Of a DNA stretch of 11,054 bases, positions 5,950 through 11,054 are shown in pieces. Every line of letters starts with the position of its first letter. Within the stretch, counting starts at the first letter, position 1. The position numbers and the translations under genes were made by a program. The notes below the pieces were generated by a model. It ran no database searches. It was not told where the DNA came from and was given only the letters and a program-made list of their open reading frames with translations. The stretch is from a bacterium (GTDB taxonomy: Bacteria > Elusimicrobiota > Elusimicrobia > Elusimicrobiales > UBA9959): contig JAJZVJ010000040.1 in the NCBI GenBank assembly GCA_021845705.1, positions 1 to 11,054 of the forward strand, in the 5' to 3' direction.

Positions 5950-6444
5950 TTACTTCTTTTCCTCAAGGTTCATGCCGCACTTGGGGCATTTGCCGGGCTT
6001 GTCGCCCTGGTAATCGCCCATCGGGCAGACATAAACCTTTTTGGCTTCAGCGGCGGCCGGTTTCTTGCTGACGAATTTTTCGGGGTTCGCCAGGAAGGAT
6101 TTGTCGCAGCCGGGGCAGCAGAAGTAATAGATCTTGCCTTTGTATACGGCGGAACCTGTGTCTTCCTTCACGGTCAGTTTCTCTCCGGTAACGGGGCATA
6201 CGGCTTCCTTCCCCATCTCTTCCGCGGTGACTTTGCGGAGCGCGGCTTTTTCCGTCTTGCCTTTCTTCCGCTTTTCGGCCGGCTTTTCCGTTTTACTTTG
6301 CGCGGCCGTAGTGTCCGCGCCCAGCAGCCCTGTTTTCGTCTGCTGGCAGGGGGTGCTCCCATTCTTGCTGCAGTCCTGCGCGAACGCAGGCGCGCTTGCT
6401 AATACCAGTGCGAACGCGCACATCGTTGTCAGTTTTTTGTTCAT
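5950..6444 (-). CDS. Secreted YHS plus heavy-metal-binding-domain protein
   Basis: 164 residues from ATG 6444, chosen over the ATG at 6456 because GGAG lies 6 nt before it and nothing comparable precedes the longer start. Residues 1-22 are a signal peptide (AFA/Q), so the protein should act in the periplasm. A Lys/Ala-rich linker (about 50-75) follows. Residues about 81-125 form a YHS domain with Cys83 (CPVTG), Cys109, Cys110 and Cys113 (YYFCCPGC). Residues 137-160 form a heavy-metal-binding domain of the type found on copper ATPases and CusB-like proteins, with CPM at 140-142 and CPKCGM at 153-158. Cys25 and Cys33 lie near the mature N-terminus. It likely binds copper or a related soft metal as a chaperone or buffer for the efflux pump encoded upstream. 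The metal is inferred from family knowledge. Confidence 0.88.
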   Translation of the reverse strand: MNKKLTTMCAFALVLASAPAFAQDCSKNGSTPCQQTKTGLLGADTTAAQSKTEKPAEKRKKGKTEKAALRKVTAEEMGKEAVCPVTGEKLTVKEDTGSAVYKGKIYYFCCPGCDKSFLANPEKFVSKKPAAAEAKKVYVCPMGDYQGDKPGKCPKCGMNLEEKK

Positions 6445-6485
6445 AGTTTTCTCCATGCTGCTCGATACTAAGTCATCATTTTAAA

Positions 6486-7628
6486 TCAGAATTTCAGGGC
6501 GCGGTCCAGGTCCTGCACCAGATCGTCCGAGTTCTCTATGCCCGCCGAAAGCCGCACCAGCCCGGCGGTTATGCCGCGCTTAAGGCGCTCACGCTCCGGG
6601 ATAGCCGCATGGGTCATGGTAGCCGGGTAGCAGGCCAGCGACTCAACACCGCCAAGGCTTTCGGCCAGCGTGAAGACCTTGAGCTTTTTAAAGAAAGACT
6701 CCGCCGCGCGTCTGCCGCCTTTCAGTTCGAAGCTGACCATGCCGCCGAAACCGTCCATCTGGTCGTCGGCCAGGCGATGACCGAGGTGAGTTTCCAGACC
6801 GGGGTAATATACTTTTGAAACTGCGTTATGACCGGACAGGAAACCCGCTATCTCAAAAGCGTGCAGCTCATGGGCGATCATCCGCACCGAGAGCGTCTTA
6901 ATGCCGCGCAGCGTCAGCCAGGCGTCCCATGGCCCGGGCACCGCGCCGGCGGCGTTCTGATAGAACTTGACCGCTTCAAAAACACCCTTATCCTTTATCG
7001 CCAGCAGCCCGCCTATCACGTCGCTGTGCCCGCCCAGGTACTTGGTGGAACTGTGCACGACGATATCGGCGCCCAATTCGATGGGCCGCTGAAAATACGG
7101 CGTGGCGAAAGTATTGTCCACGGCGAGGAGGGCTTTGTTCTTTTTAGCTATTTCAGCCAGCGCCCCTATATCGGTTATGCTCAATAGCGGATTGGTGGGC
7201 GTTTCCGCCCAGATCAGCCGGGTATTGCGGCGCATAGCTTTTTTAAAAGAGGCGGGGTTTTTAGAATCCGCGTAAGAGATCTCCAAGCCCCAGTTCCGGA
7301 ACACCTTCTCAAAAAGCCGGTAAGTTCCGCCGTAAAGGTCGTCGCCGGCCACCACGTGGTCGCCTTTTTTCAGCAGCCCGCCGAGCACCGCCGTTTCGGC
7401 GGCGAGGCCCGAGGCGAAAGCCAGGCCATGCTTTGCGCTCTCAAGCGCGGCAATGCAGTCTTCAAGAGCCTTGCGCGTGGGATTGCCCGTGCGCGAATAT
7501 TCCCAGCCCCTGTCTTTGCCTATGGCGTCCTGCTTATAGGTGGAGGTCTGGTAGACGGGGACATTGACCGACCCCGTCTGCCTGTCCGCCGCCTGCCCGG
7601 CGTGTATCAGCTTGGTTTCAAATTCCAT
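6486..7628 (-). CDS. Cystathionine gamma-lyase / gamma-synthase (Cys/Met metabolism PLP enzyme)
   Basis: 380 residues, full length for the family, cytoplasmic. The PLP Schiff-base lysine is Lys196 in SSTKYLGGHSD. Asp171 (DNTFATP) holds the pyridine nitrogen, Tyr99 (DDLYGGTYR) stacks on the ring, and Tyr44/Arg46 (EYSRTGNPTR) bind the phosphate of the neighbouring subunit. Glu329 in SLGGVES is typical of cystathionine gamma-lyases and gamma-synthases rather than methionine gamma-lyase. Its ATG overlaps the stop of the cystathionine beta-synthase gene by 1 nt (TAATG), so the two are coupled. That pairing points to reverse transsulfuration: homocysteine and serine to cystathionine, then to cysteine, 2-oxobutyrate and ammonia, with H2S as a possible by-product. 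Lyase versus synthase cannot be settled by sequence alone; the lyase role is preferred from context. Confidence 0.93.
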   Translation of the reverse strand: MEFETKLIHAGQAADRQTGSVNVPVYQTSTYKQDAIGKDRGWEYSRTGNPTRKALEDCIAALESAKHGLAFASGLAAETAVLGGLLKKGDHVVAGDDLYGGTYRLFEKVFRNWGLEISYADSKNPASFKKAMRRNTRLIWAETPTNPLLSITDIGALAEIAKKNKALLAVDNTFATPYFQRPIELGADIVVHSSTKYLGGHSDVIGGLLAIKDKGVFEAVKFYQNAAGAVPGPWDAWLTLRGIKTLSVRMIAHELHAFEIAGFLSGHNAVSKVYYPGLETHLGHRLADDQMDGFGGMVSFELKGGRRAAESFFKKLKVFTLAESLGGVESLACYPATMTHAAIPERERLKRGITAGLVRLSAGIENSDDLVQDLDRALKF

Positions 7629-9007
7629 TATTCCTTCTTTCCCAGCAGCTCGCGCCGGAGATGGTTCAGCAGGTCCACTTTGGTGATCAGGCCGTAGAAT
7701 TTCCCTTCGCTGTACAGAAGTCCGGCCAGGCCCTTGCCGAGGATCGCCGTGATCTCTTCTACCGTGGCGGAAGGCTGCACGGTTACCAGGTTATGCGTCA
7801 TATGCGCGCTGACTGGCCTGCGGTAATTCGCGGGATCTTTGTGGACGGCCAGCAGGATGTCCGATTCGTCGAGGATGCCGACCACCTTTCCTTCCTCGAT
7901 AACAGGCAGTTGCGCGTATTCATGCAGGCGCATCCGCATGAAGGCGGTCATAAGCGTGTCCGCCGGCTTCACCGAGCAGACGGACCCCTCGTGGTACGGG
8001 CGGCCCACCAGGTCGCGCAGGTCACCGAAGGCCGTTTTACTCAGGAAACCGTGGTCCGCCATCCAGAAGTCGTTGAACATCTTGGAGAGATATTTATTGC
8101 CGCTGTCGGCCACTATGGTGACCACGCGTTTGGGCTTTTCGCTCTCGCGGCAATAGCGCAGCGCCGCGGCCACCAGCGTGCCGGAGGAAGAACCCGCAAG
8201 CACCCCTTCGGAACGCAGCAGTTCGCGCGCCGTGGCGAAACTCTGCGCGTCCCCTATGGTGTAGGCCCTGCTCACCCGTGAAAGGTCGGCGATGGACGGG
8301 ATAAAATCCTCGCCGATGCCTTCCACGAACCACGAACCGGCCTTACCGAGGGTTTTGTCCTTGATGTAGCCCGCCAGCACCGAGCCGCTCGGGTCGGCCA
8401 GCACGAATTCGGTTTCCGGCGAGACGCGCGAGAAGAAGCGGGACAGGCCTGTAATAGTGCCGCCAGATCCCACGCCGCACACTACGGCATCCACCTGATG
8501 TCCCATCTGATCCCAAATCTCCGGGCCCGTTGTTTTTTCATGGGCAGCGGGGTTGGCGGGATTGCCGAACTGGTTGATGTAGAAACTGCCTGGGGTCTCT
8601 TTCGCTATGCGTTCGGCCATATCCTGGTAATACTCGGGATGGCCCTTTTCCACGTCGGAACGTGTGATAACTATCTGCGCGCCGAGAGCCCGCAGGTGGG
8701 AGATCTTCTCTTGGCTCATCTTGTCCGGGATCACGAGGATTAGCTTGTAGCCCTTCTGCGCGGCCACCAGCGCCAGGCCCAGCCCGGTGTTGCCGGCAGT
8801 AGCCTCCACCAGGGTGCCGCCGGGAGTTATCTTGCCTTCCTGCTCGGCGGCGGTTATCATGGACAGCGCTATGCGGTCCTTGATCGAACCACCGGGGTTC
8901 TGGCTCTCCAGTTTCAGAAAAAGTTCGCACTTTCCGGTGTACATCCTTTCAACTTTAAGCAGCGGAGTATTCCCTATAAGTGTGAGCACGCTATTGGTGT
9001 AGTTCAT
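7628..9007 (-). CDS. cbs: Cystathionine beta-synthase with C-terminal CBS-domain pair
   Basis: 459 residues. ATG 9007 has GAGGAG 7 nt upstream. The fold-type II PLP domain (about 1-320) starts directly at the catalytic core. Lys43 in NPGGSIKDR carries PLP, the substrate loop is EATAGNTG (68-75), the phosphate loop is GVGSGGTITG (178-187), and Ser302 (DSGNKY) contacts the ring nitrogen. Residues about 325-455 hold two CBS motifs (around VKPADTLMTAFMRMRLHEYAQ, split here as 346-366, and 403-450), the Bateman module that in the family senses adenosyl ligands. The N-terminal heme domain of the human enzyme is absent. It makes cystathionine from homocysteine and serine; a cysteine-synthase side activity is possible, but the Bateman pair and the neighbouring gamma-lyase favour CBS. 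It follows a small membrane-protein gene by 30 nt and overlaps the next gene by 1 nt. Confidence 0.93.
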   Translation of the reverse strand: MNYTNSVLTLIGNTPLLKVERMYTGKCELFLKLESQNPGGSIKDRIALSMITAAEQEGKITPGGTLVEATAGNTGLGLALVAAQKGYKLILVIPDKMSQEKISHLRALGAQIVITRSDVEKGHPEYYQDMAERIAKETPGSFYINQFGNPANPAAHEKTTGPEIWDQMGHQVDAVVCGVGSGGTITGLSRFFSRVSPETEFVLADPSGSVLAGYIKDKTLGKAGSWFVEGIGEDFIPSIADLSRVSRAYTIGDAQSFATARELLRSEGVLAGSSSGTLVAAALRYCRESEKPKRVVTIVADSGNKYLSKMFNDFWMADHGFLSKTAFGDLRDLVGRPYHEGSVCSVKPADTLMTAFMRMRLHEYAQLPVIEEGKVVGILDESDILLAVHKDPANYRRPVSAHMTHNLVTVQPSATVEEITAILGKGLAGLLYSEGKFYGLITKVDLLNHLRRELLGKKE

Positions 9008-9037
9008 CAGTTTTCTCCTCGGCGCGTAAATTCCGTC

Positions 9038-9226
9038 TTAATGCGCGTGTCCTTCTGTTTTTTCCGGTTCCGCGTTCTGCACGGCGGCGGTAGATACCGC
9101 GGTCGTGCTGGAAACTGTTACTTCGTGCACGGCGGATTCGGAATGTTTATGCCCCATTTTGTGCCCGCCCATAATGAGCATAGCGCCCATCATCACCACC
9201 ATTACCAATATTCCGGCTGACATCAT
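9038..9226 (-). CDS. Small His/Met-rich membrane protein linked to the efflux pump
   Basis: 62 residues. Residues about 3-20 form one membrane helix rich in Met (VMVVMMGAMLIMG). It is followed by GGHKMGHKH (20-28), a Ser/Thr/Ala/Val-rich stretch, and a tail ending GHAH. Six His and eight Met suggest binding of Cu(I), Ag(I) or a similar ion at the membrane face. No family was recognised. ATG 9226 overlaps the stop of the efflux-pump gene as ATGA (4 nt) and has GGGAGG upstream, so translation is coupled. The His-rich part probably faces the periplasm, but topology cannot be fixed from so few charges. A role as an accessory subunit or local metal buffer of the pump is inferred from coupling and composition. 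Confidence 0.75.
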   Translation of the reverse strand: MMSAGILVMVVMMGAMLIMGGHKMGHKHSESAVHEVTVSSTTAVSTAAVQNAEPEKTEGHAH

Positions 9227-11054
9227 TTATCCTCCCGCAGAGCGAAGGCATTTTCCTTCATCTTCCATAGGTAGTACACGGCTGGGTAGATCAACAGTTC
9301 CAGGCCGAAGCTCGACGCCAGGCCGCCTATCATGGGCGCGGCTATGCGCTTCATCAGGTCCGAGCCGGTGCCGAGCGACCACATAATGGGGATAAGGCCC
9401 ATGAAGGCCGCCGCCACCGTCATCATCTTCGGGCGCACGCGCTTGACCGCGCCGTGGATCACGGCTTCTTTCAGGTCGCCGGTATTATTCATGCGGCCTG
9501 CTTTCTTCATGTCCTCATAGGACAGGTCCAGGAACAGCAGCATGAACACGCCCGTCTCGGCGTCCAGGCCCATCAGCGCTATCATACCCACCCACACAGC
9601 GATGGAGACGTTGTAGCCCAGGAAGAACAGGAACCACACCGCGCCTATCAGCGAGAACGGCACGGCCATCAGCACGATGAAGGTCTTCGCGGCCGACTTC
9701 GTATTCATGTAGAGCAGGATGAAGATTATGAACAGCGTCAGGGGCAGCACGATCTTGAGCCTTTCCCGTACGCGCAGCATGTTCTCGTACTGGCCGCTCC
9801 ATTCCAGCGAATAGCCGGCTGGCAGCTTAAGGCTTTTGATATGCGCCTTCGCGTTCTCGACGTAGGTTCCTACGTCTATGCCCTCGATATCGACGTAAAC
9901 GTAGCCAGACAGCAGACCGTTCTCGTCGCGGATCATGGCCGGCCCCTGCTTCATCTCTATGTCGGCTATCTGCGCGAGCGGCACGTTCACGCCGCCAGCC
10001 GTGGTCACCAGCACCCGGCCCAGCTTGGTCAGGTCGTCGCGGAATTCGCGCGCGTAGCGGACGTTTATGGAATAGCGTTCCCGGCCTTCCACGGTGGTGG
10101 AAACGCCCTCGCCGCCGATGGCGGACAGCACGGCCATCTCGGCGTCCTTCACTGAAAGCCCGTAGCGGGCCAGCTGCTCCCTTTTAAGCGTAAAGTCCAG
10201 GAAGTAGCCGCCCGCCGTGCGCTCGGCGAAAGCGCTCCGTGTTCCTTTTACGTCGGAGAGCAGCCTTTCCACCTGCGTGCCTATCTTCTGGATCTCCGCC
10301 AGATCCGCGCCGTAGATCTTTATGCCGACCGGCGTTCTGATGCCGGTGGAAAGCATGTCGATACGTGCCTTGATGGGCATGGTCCAGGCGTTGGAAACCC
10401 CGGGGAAACGCATCTTAGAGTCTATTTCGGTTATCAGATCGTCCCAGGTGAACTTGTCGTACCAGACGTGGCTAAGGATATTCTTCAGGAACTTAGGCGC
10501 CCAGGAAGAATACCAGCGCTCCTTCTCGCGCCACTGCTCGTGCGGCTTCAGCACCACGGTGGTCTCCATCATGGAGAAAGGCGCCGGGTCTGTGGAAGTG
10601 TCGGCGCGGCCAGCCTTGCCGAAAACCCGCTCCACCTCGGGGACGCTTTTCAATATTTTATCCTGCAATTGCAGCAACTTCTGCGCCTCGGTAACTGACA
10701 TGCCCGGCAGGGTGGTAGGCATGTAGAGGATGGTGCCCTCATTTAAGGGCGGCATGAACTCCGAGCCGAGTTTTAGGTATATCGGGATGGTGGTAAGGAT
10801 AAGCAGCACCGCCACCGCGATGGTCTTCACCGGGTGTCCCAGCACGAATTTGCAGACCGGCTCGTACACCGCGAAGAGCGCCTTGCTTATCGGGTGCTTT
10901 TCTTCCGGGTAGTAAGTGCCGACAGCCACAGTGTTCACCGCTTTGCCCAGCCAGCGCGGCTTGATGTCGAACGGGTCCATGCGGGCGAACATCATGCGCA
11001 GAGCCGGGTCCAGCGTAACGGCGAGGATGGCGGCCATGAACATGGAAAGGTTCT
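9223..11054 (-). CDS. cusA: CusA/CzcA-family RND heavy-metal efflux pump, C-terminal part
   Basis: Partial: the frame runs open off the right edge, leaving about 609 C-terminal residues of a protein normally about 1,040 long. The inner-membrane pump drives metal ions out with the proton gradient, together with a CusB-type adaptor and CusC-type outer-membrane channel (not in the window). Counting from the Met codon at 11043, the fragment has the end of one membrane segment (LAVTLDPAL), a membrane helix at about 72-90, and the second porter region. That region has family hallmarks: FMPPLNEG, VFGKAGRADTSTDPAP, ARIDMLSTGIRTPVGIKIYG (225-244) and GPAMIRDENG. Five or so helices follow, with the conserved acidic DAETG (Glu496) and KRIAAPMIGG. 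These motifs fit the heavy-metal (HME) branch, closest by eye to the Cu/Ag pump CusA. The exact ion is uncertain. A possible insertion of about 20 residues lies near 172-205. Confidence 0.94.
   Translation of the reverse strand, partial: NLSMFMAAILAVTLDPALRMMFARMDPFDIKPRWLGKAVNTVAVGTYYPEEKHPISKALFAVYEPVCKFVLGHPVKTIAVAVLLILTTIPIYLKLGSEFMPPLNEGTILYMPTTLPGMSVTEAQKLLQLQDKILKSVPEVERVFGKAGRADTSTDPAPFSMMETTVVLKPHEQWREKERWYSSWAPKFLKNILSHVWYDKFTWDDLITEIDSKMRFPGVSNAWTMPIKARIDMLSTGIRTPVGIKIYGADLAEIQKIGTQVERLLSDVKGTRSAFAERTAGGYFLDFTLKREQLARYGLSVKDAEMAVLSAIGGEGVSTTVEGRERYSINVRYAREFRDDLTKLGRVLVTTAGGVNVPLAQIADIEMKQGPAMIRDENGLLSGYVYVDIEGIDVGTYVENAKAHIKSLKLPAGYSLEWSGQYENMLRVRERLKIVLPLTLFIIFILLYMNTKSAAKTFIVLMAVPFSLIGAVWFLFFLGYNVSIAVWVGMIALMGLDAETGVFMLLFLDLSYEDMKKAGRMNNTGDLKEAVIHGAVKRVRPKMMTVAAAFMGLIPIMWSLGTGSDLMKRIAAPMIGGLASSFGLELLIYPAVYYLWKMKENAFALREDK

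Noticed and set aside
5743..6402. Long rightward frame (219 codons) over the YHS gene
   Set aside because: It is antisense to a gene with clear domains, a signal peptide and a ribosome site; its own translation shows no motif.
6445..6456. Upstream ATG giving four extra residues on the YHS protein
   Set aside because: It lacks a ribosome site, whereas GGAG is well placed for the ATG at 6444; the extra residues would also lengthen the signal-peptide N-region.
1..11054. tRNA or rRNA genes, CRISPR arrays, insertion sequences or attachment sites
   Set aside because: No cloverleaf, spaced direct repeats, transposase or terminal inverted repeats were seen on either strand.

Overview
The window looks like a chromosomal piece of a moderately GC-rich, Gram-negative (diderm) bacterium. 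Signs of this are an RND heavy-metal efflux pump, several Sec-type signal peptides, a probable outer-membrane protein and good Shine-Dalgarno sites. The secreted trypsin and subtilisin proteases and the frequent ATA isoleucine codons would fit a group such as Elusimicrobiota or a deltaproteobacterial-type lineage. That is an impression only; no marker gene is present.

Layout. (1) Positions 1-1083 hold a leftward pair: a small soluble protein of unknown function and a secreted beta-rich, probably outer-membrane protein, followed by a hairpin at the left edge. (2) Positions 1084-1334 form a divergent intergenic region with a perfect -10 hexamer for the leftward pair and a leader for the rightward operon that can fold into alternative hairpins. 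(3) Positions 1335-4405 hold a rightward operon of three secreted serine proteases from different families: a subtilisin-like S8 enzyme, a V8-like S1 enzyme and a trypsin zymogen. A strong bidirectional terminator at 4423-4456 ends it. (4) From the right edge back to 4482 all genes run leftward and are tightly packed: the C-terminal part of a CusA/CzcA-type pump, a small His/Met-rich membrane protein overlapping it by 4 nt, a cystathionine beta-synthase with CBS domains, a cystathionine gamma-lyase/synthase overlapping that by 1 nt, and a secreted YHS plus heavy-metal-binding-domain protein. They are followed by a 30-codon ORF with an ideal ribosome binding site, and then a radical SAM/SPASM protein with a PqqD-like N-terminus.

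The most interesting point is the last pair. The 30-residue peptide (5795-5887, minus strand) has a Val-rich hydrophobic half and a short tail with two Cys, two His and three Asp. It sits directly upstream of a SPASM radical SAM enzyme that carries its own likely peptide-recognition domain. This is the layout of a RiPP (ribosomally made, post-translationally modified peptide) system. An RNA hairpin that is better paired on the coding strand lies between the two genes. Its place at the end of a metal-efflux, transsulfuration and metal-binding gene string suggests, as inference only, a role in metal or sulfur stress.
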